A stretch of 62,000 bases of DNA from Adiantum capillus-veneris (GCA_014529385.2 CM043945.1:96016612-96078611), one strand, 5' to 3'; positions 11,414 to 21,351 are shown, counted from the first letter of the stretch. Notes: generated from the sequence alone by a model not told the origin. Numbers and translations: made by a program.

Positions 11414-12900
11414 ATGACTACTTCTCGAAGGCCTAGCACTACCATTGACTCTGTTAGCATTTTTAACAGTTATACTACAGACGATCAAGCATGGATACCA
11501 TCTCGAATAACTATCGGAAGTTGGGTTCTACTGCAAACTAGGAGGAGGAAGAGGAGGCAATGCAATGATTTCGTGGAGGCTTTCAAGGGACAAGTTAAAG
11601 AGTTTAAAGTGTGTGCACAAAGCAAGCGGGTGAAAGAGGTCCTCATACAACATGCTTTCCAACATGCAGACTTAAGGTTGCAAACATCTCCTCCAAGTTC
11701 CAAGGCATCGAACCAACTGTAAGTTATTTTGAGCATCTCGCTTAGTGCATGATTATATTCTAAGGTTAAGTGGTGGATATCATCTTTGGTATGTTTCAGA
11801 TATTTACTCATCGAATAAGACAGATTGGCAACCAGTTGAGAGCATAGTTGGGATTTTTGATGCTTTCCATGCATTTATTGGTGAGCAAATGTACCGAGGA
11901 AGACAACACAAGGAACTTGCAGATAATGGAATTTTCTTTTATGATATGTCATATGTGAAACTGAGAACTTCCATTGGTTGGGGTCGTGTAGCTCCTTTGT
12001 CACTTCCATCCTTTGACAGCAAGGATTGGTCCCTGCCAGCTTCGCAAACTAGTGAAAGCTTTAGGAATAAGTTGTTTGAGGATATACAAAAGTCCCTCAA
12101 GTATTCAATTGCCACAAAAATAGTTTGGCTCGCACTATTTATGCCTCTTGAAGTGTTTGTAGATTTTTTCTTCAATGAGCAAATAAGAACTACCACAACA
12201 ATGTTCATTTGCAAGTCTGAGAGCTGTTTGGACTTTTTAGATGATAAGTGGGATAGGAAACAATCACATAACAAAATCTGTATTTTGCAAAAGAAGTCCA
12301 TAATTTGCAAGTTCATTATAAGCTCTCAAAATTTCTTAGTGTCGTTTTACTATATTAGATATCATCTTCTTAGTGGGCAGCTTATTCCACTCGACCAAGA
12401 TACAGAGAATAGCCTCGAGAACAAACCTTTATCAATGGAGCTCTACTTTCAGGACATCCTACTTACTGTGATGGTGGAGACAATGTCAAGCACAACTCTT
12501 GCACAGCTCAGGGTAGATCTTACATGTGAATAACTTCCAATTTTGTCGGAATTGTATGCATTCAGTCTCAACAATAGAAAGGTGCTTACTAAATCGAAGA
12601 GTTTTGATTGTCTTTAATACATGAAGACAAAATCTAACTTTTTCTTCTTTTCAGATTCCAAGACACAAGGAGAAAACAACATTGTGCAAGGAGTCAATAA
12701 CAAATACACTTCACTTAATTGCTTCCACCGGAAGCTAGGTCACATACCTTGTGCACGCAAGAGCTTTGATGCCATGCAAACCATGATGTACTCTTCAAAA
12801 TGTCTAATGCAGAGACATTTTGTGGCGGTCAAACAATGTATCAAAAATGTACATTTTCATTGTCTCAAAACTTTACATATTGTGTTGTTTCTGTCAAGAT
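11414..12900 (+). CDS. Unknown gene X, copy B
   Basis: The ATG at 11,414 is shared with copy A (MTTSRRPSTTIDS). Exon 1 (to about 11,718) carries the basic run QTRRRKRRQ and a Lys-rich helix (FKGQVKEFKVCAQSKRVKE). A second long frame (to 12,533) continues DWQPVESIVGIFDAFHAF and includes hydrophobic stretches and many aromatic residues. A final segment after an intron carries NIVQGV and RKLGHIPCARK. I could not find a donor and acceptor pair with matching phase between the first two exons. A 2-base deletion relative to copy A also puts a TAA at 12,531-12,533, before the shared CX2C motif (CRNC here). The gene may therefore be slightly broken or mis-modelled. No known domain is recognised. A nuclear, DNA-associated role is only a guess from the basic run and the linkage. 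Confidence 0.5.
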
Positions 12901-12932
12901 TTATACAAGTAAATTTCTCCCTTTTCCTGCTA

Positions 12933-14919
12933 CTAGCCTCTCCCCCGGTTTGTGCCACTCGTCCCCTGTCCTCTCCCTCGGTTGCTTCCACTCGTCCCTT
13001 TCCCTCTGCTCCGGTTGCTCCCCTGTCCTTTGCTGTGGTTGCTGCTAATTTTGCCTCTGGGGACGCTGGTCTCGGGAATCCTTTCGCGTCGCTCGAAATC
13101 ATGGGCCTCTTCCATGGCTTCCCATGCTTCTTGCACCTGTGAAGCTTCCCTCTGTTCTTGCTCTTGCTGTCGATGTGTAGCCCATTCCTCTACTTTTGCG
13201 ACATCCGCATAATATCGATTTATTGCTTCTTGCATATTTTGAACTTCTTCTTGAGTCTGATTGTGGCGTTGCGTCATTTTGTTAATGCGTGCCTCTTCAA
13301 ACCCCTCAGCTCTCACCGCTTCCTCTCTTGTGCGTCTGTTTATCGAGATTATAATATGCTGGATGGTCATTACAGAAAAATGTCGCACATCGTTGGGGGT
13401 GTAGTTATGTAATTGAAGTTCCTGTAGAAGCCTGATATAGACATTTGTTGCTTCATACAAACGTTGCAGCAAACAATGAAACAACACGATTACTTACGTT
13501 CGGTACATCCATAATTTGACTAAGAAGCAACAGGGCATTCAAACAGGTTCGCCAGCCACAACTATAGTCATCAGTTTGCATGGGCATGGTTACCCGTTCA
13601 TGCCGGACGGTATTTCCTAGATCATGTTCTAACAAAACATGCTTTACACAACAGACAAGTTTTTTCGCGGCACTACATACATAACCACTTGAGTCAGCAA
13701 TACGTTACAAAGAGACAATGCTTCCAAATGTACCCAAATGGGCCTTACGTTTTTACACGATCGTGAAACGCCCTGCTTTGCCAAGAGTTTGCGTAGTAAA
13801 CAATCTTAGCTTCCATGTCAAATAACATCTGACTCCAATGATCACTACAAAGACACCATCAAAGATGAGGAGAAAGATTCTAAATGCAACATGGTTTTTA
13901 CAAGGCAAGAAAAAACTCACGATTGATTGTATGCAGTGACTAGAAAGCGCGCGAGATCAAAGTTGACTCTGCTAAACCAGTTCATCAGACTCAAAAAGGA
14001 AACTGAGTTGTTCTGCAGATAAGGAGATATCAGCGGATCTATTACGTATATTTTGTTTTGAACCTCAGGGGGAAAAAGCGAGACAACGTGGCTAACATGA
14101 ATCAATGGTAGAGATTAGACTTGAGGTATTTCAACGGGCTGTCACTGCCACAAACCCATGAGTCAATACCGAGCGAGTGGAGCAGCTATCGAATTCCATC
14201 CGCCACTGACTCGCTTGGTATTGACCCATGTATTAACGGTAGTGAGCCATTTAATGAATCAAACATGACTTATAAAGCAAAACTTGACGACTGCCGCAAA
14301 GACATGGGTCAATACCAAGTGAGTAGTACCACTATCCATTTCCATAAGCCACTGTCTCGCTTGGTATTGACCCATGTCTCGGTAGAGACCCATTTAATGA
14401 ACCAAACGTGACCTTTAAAGAGCATGAGAATTACCACAAAGCAACGTTGATGACCTCATTCATTGCGTTGGAGTTGGTGAAACTGCGCATGCACAGGAAG
14501 TCTTGATGATTGAGGTTGAAAATGCAGGCCTCCTTTGACCTTCCAGGCAACAGTATCTGTGCATGCAGAGGCGCTGCGTTGAACATAATTCTCAACTCTT
14601 CATTCTCTTCGTTGATTTTCTCTAAAATAATTGACTCATCTGATACGTTGGATGGCCCTTGTGATGCAGAGCCTTGCCCTTGCCTTTCTTGAGCTGGCTC
14701 CCTGGCTGCCTCAGGCTCCTCCCTAATAGCCGTAGGGTCCTCCCTAACAGGCACAGGCTCCAGATCATTTTCCTTCAATATTGGTTCCTCCATAAATGCC
14801 TCAGGGTCCACCCTAGCCTGCTCTTGCCCCTCATCAACCCTTACTGGCTGCGGATCCTCCATGAATTGCTCATTTTGGTGTCTAGCTGGCTCCTCGATAA
14901 CGGTCTCTGTTTCTTCCAT
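12933..14919 (-). CDS. Ulp1/C48-type cysteine protease, copy B
   Basis: Five minus-strand exons assemble into one open frame of 471 codons: 14919-14435, 14091-13921, 13844-13749, 13672-13498 and 13421-12933. All introns are GT..AG, and the phases match at every junction (2, 2, 2, 0). Order of parts: an acidic Glu/Pro linker with repeated EEP and REDP motifs (about residues 1-105); the C48 core entry (LPGRSKEACIF, then NEVINVAL); KIYVIDPLISP; the catalytic HW pair with YYANS; the oxyanion Gln and catalytic Cys in MQTDDYSCGWRTC; a coiled-coil Glu/Gln-rich stretch; and an RGRG-rich tail ending at 12,933. The Asp usual in C48 YDS motifs is not present in YYANS, so activity is uncertain. C48 (Ulp1/SENP) enzymes cleave SUMO-type modifiers, and several transposon groups carry them. 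I take the first in-frame ATG (14,919); the frame is open further upstream, so a 5' exon is possible. Confidence 0.7.
14155..14385. repeat. Two hairpin elements inside protease intron (copy B)
   Basis: Two inverted-repeat pairs lie in the first intron. The second is the clearest: GACATGGGTCAATACCAAG at about 14,300 faces CTTGGTATTGACCCATGTC at about 14,360, with arms of about 23 bases and one mismatch. The first pair (GTCAATACCGAGCGAG and CTCGCTTGGTATTGACC) is similar. They share the core of the 106-bp array and of the copy A intron. Confidence 0.85.
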
Positions 14920-15050
14920 GACTGCCTTGGGGTTCACTCTGGCTTGCTCATGCCTCTCTGTGGCTATCTCAGCCTGCCCATCTGTGTCGTTTCTCTCGAC
15001 CTGTGATCGGGTCCTTCTGCTGTTTGTTCAGCCCTAGACGGCTCTGTCTG

Positions 15051-15488
15051 TCATGCACGAGGATGGAGAGGAGGGATGTTGAGAATATCCATGGTTCTAC
15101 TATCCCGGATAGGCACTGGCTGAAGTAGCCCATCGTAGCGGAAACACAGCCTCTGAAGAGTATCAAAATCTCGCGGCATGATAGTAACGTGGTGTGCATG
15201 GGAAGCCAGGATATATCTATCGCTGAAGAATTCAACGAGGTAGTCTTATGCAATTTCTTGAAGGTAGAGTAGTGCACTACTGGCCCATCGCATGTCGACT
15301 CTCCACTGCTCGCAAATCTCGCGCACTACTCGCTAGAAAGGGAGACGTGGAATGGCAGGTTGAACGTGTCGTTCTATCCTGCATAGCTCTTGCAGTACAC
15401 CTCTGTGCGCCTCATATCGGAGTCTTCTTGCTTGAGCATTCAAAGATTCACCTGTTGGGCTCCTAGCCGTGGCCTTTACACGAGGCAT
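15051..15488 (-). pseudogene. Histone H3-like reading frame with two nonsense codons
   Basis: A 145-codon frame plus TGA stop aligns along its length with histone H3. The tail reads MPRVKATARSPTG, which parallels the H3 N-terminus: position 4 is Lys, Arg8 is kept, and positions 9-10 are Ser-Pro instead of Lys-Ser. The alpha-N region LQELCRIERH, then PRLPF, RVVREI, YLQEIA, DYLVEFF and HHVTIMPRDFDTLQRL, match the H3 fold in order, and a 35-residue tail ends HPRA-stop. Two in-frame stops interrupt it: TAG at codon 52 (15,333-15,335, where H3 has Gln) and TAA at codon 81 (15,246-15,248, where H3 has Glu or Ala). The terminal stop is conserved in unit A, which suggests a separate gene rather than a fusion. 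It lies about 130 bases upstream of the C48 gene on the same strand. It is very diverged for an H3 and is not a normal host histone. Confidence 0.8.
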
Positions 15489-15556
15489 CTCTACAAATAG
15501 TATAACACAAAAAGACAATTCATTTGTCAGCACAAGGGACTTTAGATTTCAAAAAA

Positions 15557-16192
15557 GGTCAGTACCAAGCAAACAGGTGTGTCGAAAAGAGTTTTCCTTC
15601 CCTTATTCGCTTGTTAGTGACCTCAAAAAATAGTAATAGGAGACATCACTTATATTTTCTCAGGTCAGTACCAAGCGAGCAGGTGCATCGGAAAGAGTTT
15701 GCCTTCCCTTATTTGCTCGGTAGTGACCTCAGAAACTAGTAATAGCAGACATCACTTATATTTTCTGAGGTCAGTACCAAGCGAGCAGGTGCATCAGAAA
15801 GAGTTTTCCTTCCCTTATTCGCTCGGTAGTGACCTCAGAAAATAGTAACAACAGACATCATTTATATTTTTTGAGGCCAGTACCAAGCGAACAGGTGCAT
15901 CGGAAAGAGTTTGCCTTCCCTTATTCGCTCGGTAGTGACCTTAGAAAATAGTAATAGCAGACATCACTTATATTTTCTGAGGTCAGTACCAAGCGAACAG
16001 GTGCATCGGAAAGAGTTTGCCTTCCCTTATTTGCTGGGTAGTGACCTCAAAAAATAGTAATAGCAGACGTCACTTATATCTTCTAAGGTCAGTACCAAGC
16101 AAACAGGTGCATCGAAAAGAGTTTGCCTTCCCTTATTCGCTTAGTAGTGACCTCAGAAAAGTGTAATAGCAAGCGAACATGTTTGCATCCCC
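15557..16192. repeat. 106-bp tandem array of imperfect palindromes
   Basis: Six units start at 15557, 15663, 15769, 15875, 15981 and 16087, so the period is exactly 106 bases. Each unit holds GAGGTCAGTACCAAGCGA followed about 35 bases later by the near-inverse TCGCTCGGTAGTGACCTC (about 16 of 18 pair), so every unit can form a stem-loop. The array lies just upstream of the H3-like frame, and a related unit lies at 17,200-17,300 beside the copia fragment. The stem core is the same motif found in introns of both protease copies. Confidence 0.9.
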
Positions 16193-16333
16193 TGCAACAA
16201 AATACCAATGTGAAGGAAATGTTTAAGTCCATGCGGTCCTAACTGTCATGTCGTTCCCTCCCATCACCTCCCCTAATCTAGGGGGGGTGGTACCATTGCT
16301 TCTCTCTCCCACGTCTACCTCTCATGAAACCGC

Positions 16334-16977
16334 ATGGCGGTACCACCCCTCATAGACCACTCATCAGCCAGAACCCAGGCTTTGCTTTTCAGGCATGTCC
16401 ATCTAGTCTATTTAAGCAGCAGTTCTTTCAGAACCTCCCTCAGGGTTTTGCAGAACAACTACAAGAAGCTTAGGATAGTGGTGATGCCTTTCCAAGGTAT
16501 ACTCTCGCAGCGCCAACAGGACCGCCCTTTGCAAGGTATACTCTCGCAGCGCCAACAGGACCGCCCTTGGCCCTCCCCCGATGTTACCCTTAATGTTCTC
16601 GACCGACACAGCCCGGGAGTGGCTGCTGTCAACACGGGAGTCAATTCTCAAGGTAAGCCGCTGGTAATTCTTTGCTTTCTGCTCCCAATTTCCAAGCTCC
16701 TAGTTTGAAGAGCTTATTTGCTAAATGCTCTGTGCATGATGCTAGCCTGAAGCTGGAAAAAATGTTGATCGTCAGGCACAGAGTCTCAATCCTCAAAGAC
16801 TCTCTGGAAGCAAGAAGGCCTGAAGACCTGCAGCGATTGCTCGCCGAGAATGGCTCTGTAGAGGCTATCTATAATTGGCTACAGGAGATGAAGGATGAAG
16901 TGCTTGAGCTAGCCAGTAAATATGAGGAAGCCATTAGCTTTGCCAACAGGCTTCAGAAAGAGATAGTCTGGTTGTGA
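16334..16977 (+). CDS. Small hypothetical ORF(s), helical, with repeat
   Basis: This GC-richer patch follows a CTATTTAAG TATA-like box (about 16,408). One frame (16,334-16,708) includes a tandem 39-bp repeat (period starts 16,494 and 16,533) giving QGILSQRQQDRP twice. A second frame (16,672-16,977) reads as an amphipathic helix (SVHDASLKLEKM, then RLLAENGSVEAIYNWLQEM). The two could join in phase through a GT..AG interval at 16,653-16,696, but 44 bases is shorter than plant introns normally are. The frames may instead be separate or frame-shifted. No domain is recognised, and a real gene is possible but unproven. Confidence 0.35.
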
Positions 16978-17189
16978 AGGAAAAGGACTACATGGTTATT
17001 GCAAATCCTTAACCCCCAAAAATTAGTAGGCCACTCTTTGTAAAGTCTGAAACTTGGCCTTTGCGCCTGTCCCCCTAGTGTTTTCTAACTCAAAACCCCC
17101 TACATGGGTGTTAAGTTGTAATTTTGCTTCTCCCTTATAAATTCAAAATACGTATTTGGTAAAAAACACCCTAAATCCGCAACAAACAG

Positions 17190-17304
17190 GGTTTACCTTC
17201 CCCTTATTTGCTTAGTATTGACCTCTGTACTAGCAAACATCACTTATATTTTCCGAGGTCAATACCAAGCGAACAAAGGCATCGAACAAATTGCCTTCCC
17301 TTAT
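17190..17304. repeat. Outlying unit of the 106-bp palindrome family
   Basis: TTGCTTAGTATTGACCTC, ATCACTTATATTTTCCGAG and GGTCAATACCAAGCGAAC follow the same order as the array at 15,557. The unit stops where copia integrase coding begins (about 17,305), so the array was once longer or the copia fragment joined it. Confidence 0.8.
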
Positions 17305-19136
17305 AAAAACTTCGGACTTCTCTTTAAGCGGAAATACCCATGCATGCCTGGAGTAATCATCAATGAAAGTCACGAAGTAAAGGTACTTGCCCAAGGACGG
17401 AGTTTGCATGGGCCCACAAACATCACTATGCACAAGCTGTAACCTGCATGTGGCCCGAACTGAACCATCCTTTGGAAACTTAGAACGCTGCATCTTACCA
17501 AGAATACAGCCTTCACAAACATGTTTGACAGGTGCTTCAAGAGGCGGCAAAGAAGCAACCATATCAGATTTTTGCAAATGCAGCAAACTGGCAAAATTCA
17601 GATGACCAAAACGTGCATGCCAAAGTTTTGCATCTAAAATAGCCCTTGAATCTTCAACACCATTTGCAAAATTTTGTTCACACTTGTCATACAAAGTGAG
17701 CTTATACAGCCCACTGCACAAAAGGCCAGATGCAACAATTTCATCACCAAAACTGAGATCATGAACTGTACATCTGTCATCCACAAATTTGACTACAAGT
17801 CCAAGCTAGCAAGTGCGGATAGAGACAAGATATTCTTCTTGATCCCAAGTACGTAAATTGCATCAACAAGTGTGAAGGAATTGCCATTTGCAGCAGTAAG
17901 CACAATCTTTCCAACTCCCTGAACCGGATAAGAGGCATTGTTGGCACAAGTGACTGAATTCCCATGAGGGATAGACTTAAGAGAGGTAAACAATTCATGA
18001 TGTGAGGTAATGTGATTTGTAGCACCACTCTCGAAATACCACACATGTGAATCTGCAGCAATTGACAAGCATGCATCATGGACAGCAGGATTACAAGTGC
18101 ACTCTGCACTAAAAGCCCATTCTGCATGAACATCAGCAACACAGTCTACTTTCACAGAAGACTCAACAATGTCTGCATTTGTAGTGGAACCAGCATTTGC
18201 AGTGGAACCACCCTCTTTCTTCTTAGCCTCTTTGGCCTTCAACTTAGGACTCGACTTGATCAAGTGATCATTAGCTTTACAATAATGGCAACGCATCTTC
18301 TTTTTTCCCTTATCACCAAAATTTCCAGACGAATTGTTGCCAGCAGAAGCATTAGGAACAGAAGTTTTGCCACTCGTAGCAGAACCATAAGAAGTGGCCG
18401 CATTGCTGTTACCACCCTTTCTTTGAGAAGCAATAAAAGCATGTTCAAATGCACGTTGCCTAGTTCTATTTTTTCTGGAAAGTGACTCTAGCAATAGCAA
18501 TGTGCATAATGCATCAAACTTGACAACTTCAGGATTTCCTTGGGTCATCAGTCTCCAAGTACTAGCAAAAGTCCAGTAGGAATTTGGTAAGGCATCAAGA
18601 ACAGTCTGCACAAGGGAGCTGTCTGAAATAACTTCACCTGCAGAAATAAGTTGCTCATTGATATCCTTGACACTAGCAAGAAAAGTGTCCATATCATCTT
18701 CCTCATGCATAATCTTCGACTCCAGCTCTTTACGCAGCAAAGTAATTTTAGCCTCATTGCGACTTGCATAAAGACCAGTCAAAATATCCCAAGCCTGTTT
18801 TGCAGATTTTGCTGAACGGATGTGAGGAACAATGGTGCGCTTCACAAAAAACACAATCAATGCATGAGCTTGCACATCCTTTACATCCCAATGAGATTGT
18901 TCTGTTGTAGGCAAAACAACTCTAACAGTAGCAATCCTTACAGCAAGACCTGCAACATCCTCAACATCTCCTGCATCCTCAGAACCAGGACGTACATCAA
19001 TGCCCTGTACAATATTCCAGACGCCCTTTGACACAAGAACATGTTGAATCATATAAGCCCACATAGGGTAGTTGTCCCCATCCAACGTGCCCTCAACAAC
19101 AAACATCTGGAACACATCTCTGTTGTTGTCAGCCAT
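17305..19136 (-). pseudogene. Ty1/copia gag-protease-integrase fragment
   Basis: The frame starts at ATG 19,136 (MADNNRDVFQMF) with a copia Gag (DGDNYPMWAYMI), then a zinc knuckle CHYCKANDHLIKSS whose last Cys is Ser. The protease site reads WYFESGATNHIT, with Glu in place of the catalytic Asp. After a frameshift near 17,805 come the GAG-pre-integrase motif (LWHARFGHLNFASL, CEGCILGKMQR) and the start of the integrase core (VHSDVCGPM, FIDDYSRHAWVF). The coding stops abruptly at KSEVF, so the rest of integrase, reverse transcriptase and RNase H are missing. The changed protease and knuckle residues plus the truncation mean it is dead. Confidence 0.9.
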
Positions 19137-19498
19137 GGTAAATGCTGCACCTGATGTGAAAACTGCTCGAAAATAGGAGAAACGGAGTGGGAACAACACG
19201 TGCTATATAGCACAAACCGTAGAAGACTATGAGGCACCTTTAATGCAGAAAACGACACTGGCAAAAATTTTGCACAAAATGACGAAATAGCCTGTGCAGT
19301 ACTGCCTGTAGTGGAAACGGAACCTGAAATGAGCCTGAATCAAAAACCTGAGCAGACTAAGCTCTACGAGCTATCCCGAAATTTTTGTGGACCCGCGAAT
19401 GCTTGCCAAAGCTCACTGAAATCGGAGAAAGTAAGGAGGCGTGTGCTAGAGCAGCTGGCGACTAAGCCCGAGAGGACGCAACCTACTTTGATACCAAT

Positions 19499-19729
19499 TG
19501 TTGGAATTAGGGTTGCAGAGAAACGCACACAGCTTGGAAAAGACAAAGGAATCTCAAGGCACACAATAGAGAGTGTGTTAGTATGCAATGGAAAGATAGA
19601 TAGCCCTAGAGTGATGGGCGTATATACAATGCTCGGGGGGAAAAACCTCCTAAAGAGGGAAAAAATGCCCCGGTGGTCCTAGTGTGTTCACACACATCAC
19701 TACCACATGTATATGGTAACAAATGCACA
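19499..19729 (-). mobile_element. Copia 5' LTR and primer-binding site
   Basis: Read on the minus strand, an LTR ends CTAATTCCAACA (plus-strand 19,499 onward), followed by TTGGTATCAAAGTAGG (about 19,483-19,498), a primer-binding site of the initiator-tRNA-Met type. The far end is not certain; CA dinucleotides at 19,727 and 19,729 are candidates, giving about 230 bp. TGTATATACGCCC is a candidate TATA region. No 3' LTR is found because the element is truncated at about 17,305. Confidence 0.7.
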
Positions 19730-19759
19730 GTTTGGTATCTAGCGGATCGTTGACTGCTC

Positions 19760-21351
19760 AATTGAGTACCTACAAACGCATTTGCAAAAGTACAAAGCAG
19801 TCATTTGTGATAGTTCCATGACAATTGATGGCATGCGATTTGTGCACCCAATTGATCTTGACCTTGAGAAGCATGCTGCAAGAACGTTGAATCACTATTT
19901 GGAAAAGTGTCCCTCCAATGCACTGCTTGTCAAAGAAAGATGGCCTAGGCACTCTAAAAAGTGTCGCTTAGTGGAATTCAACCACAAGTTTGTGTGTTAC
20001 TTGTACCTATTGACAGATGGTGAGTCAGAGACTTCCCAATCGTCAAATTTTGGTAGTTTCCCATTGGCGCACGAGGAAGAGGTAGAGCCTAGAGGACATG
20101 TTTGACCTAGAGGAAGAGCGGGTAGAGGTATTGAAGGAGACATTTGATGGAGGCTTAACTTTGTCTTCTCTTGTGAATGCAACACTTGGAAGCGAGCAAG
20201 AAAGGCCGAATGAGAAAGGGTCTTTACCTATGAATTGCGCTCCCAGTTTTTCTATGGCTGACAACATTCACTACATTCTCCTCACAGATATTATGCATGA
20301 TCTGAATATACGGAAGGACTACTTCCTAGCTGCAATTGCAAATTTTTGTGAGACAAACATGGGATTTGTGGAGTATGGAGTGGAGAAACATCTCCTTGCC
20401 GACACATCTGTCCACGACACACAATTCACTTCAGGGTGTCAAGTGATCAAAGATATATTCAACAAAGAAAAGTCAAGAGAAGCTAAATTTCCAACAAAGG
20501 AGCAGTTCCAATCAACCACAAGACAACTTGTCTTGGAAAACATGTGTATCCCTATGGAACCCCTGGCCCAACTGGCGAATAGCCACTCAATTCACTTGTG
20601 CAGAAGGTCCATGCTAAAAATGGACGAGAATCAGATGGTAGTTTCTTTTGGGCATGTAGATGGTTTTTCCCATGTGCCAATGATGCAATATTGAGATCAA
20701 TCTGATTGCTGAAAGGTGCTTATGTATGACAATAGTTTCCTTAGAAGAGCAGGAGGCTCAAGGAAAGGACTTGTCACAGGAGTGCAAGGCAAGGATGCGG
20801 CGTTGTCTCACTACATCCGGTGTTTAACCACAAAAAGGTTTATAGAAACAATTCAAGTACTTGACACTATTGTACGCATATCAATAATAACCCCTGAATG
20901 TTTTGATATTGTTTTGATATACCACAAGTAATACTCTAAGGACAATGCAAAATTCCCTTTGTTTGCTGTGAAAGTTATTACAAGATTGTGTGGTGGTCCC
21001 GTGCCACTCAATGCCAAAAGGATAATCCTGTTAGAGAAACAGTTTTCTCTACGCATTTTTGTGATCGGGTATGAGTGCCAAGCACTCAGGCCCCCCTATT
21101 TCATGGCGTACACAGCTCATGCCCTTGCAACAGGATTCGAAGACCCAAAGAGCCTAGATCCATATAACAAAAGGCTATTTCTAAAGGACAAAAGATGCTT
21201 GATCCCCACAAGGATACTGCCATCAACAAAGGAAAGAGTTTGGCTAAGGGGCATGCATGTCAAAGAGGTACACAGTGAGGAAGAAGGGGGTGTAGCGAAG
21301 AGAATAAAAATGACAAGATCAAGACCATCTTCTCCTGCTATGAGGCCGTGA
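19760..21351 (+). pseudogene. Unrecognised gene, broken
   Basis: Four consecutive plus-strand frames look like genuine coding sequence: 19,782-20,105 (MTIDGMRFVHPIDLDLEKH), 20,098-20,694 (acidic start, then LTDIMHDLNIRKDYFLAAI and GHVDGFSHVPMMQY), 20,716-20,931 and 20,959-21,351 (YECQALRPPYFMAYTAHAL, ending in a basic RIKMTRSRPSSP tail). They overlap or are separated by short gaps with stops, so the gene is either frame-shifted or spliced in a way I cannot resolve. No domain is recognised. The gene converges on transposase-like gene I at 21.5-28 kb, echoing the convergent layout of the X/C48 unit. It may be an accessory gene of the same element, but that is inference. Confidence 0.45.

Larger units (their letters stand above)
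11041..15500. repeat. Tandem duplication unit B (fuller copy)
   Basis: This is the second copy of the unit described at 6425. It starts directly where copy A ends, with the uninterrupted LTR-insertion target at 11,077-11,081. It contains gene X (plus), the C48 protease gene (minus) and, further right, the H3-like frame (minus) that copy A has lost. No terminal inverted repeats or target duplications are evident at its ends, so I describe it as a tandem duplication rather than claim a bounded transposon. Confidence 0.8.

Noticed and set aside
12800-13412. Plus-strand Leu/Pro/Cys-rich frames opposite the C48 C-terminal exon
   Set aside because: They are shadows of the Gly/Arg-rich protease tail on the minus strand.
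14435-15051. Fusion of the H3-like frame with the C48 protease into one protein
   Set aside because: The stop after HPRA is conserved in both units, and only about 20-30 bases separate possible donor and acceptor sites, too short for an intron. I keep them as separate genes, though an upstream exon of C48 is possible.
6425-15500. The H3/C48/X unit as a bounded transposon with terminal inverted repeats
   Set aside because: I looked for inverted ends and a target duplication at the A/B borders and found none; the borders fit tandem duplication better.
16653-16696. A 44-base GT..AG intron joining the two small frames
   Set aside because: The phase fits, but the length is below normal plant introns, so I do not assert splicing.
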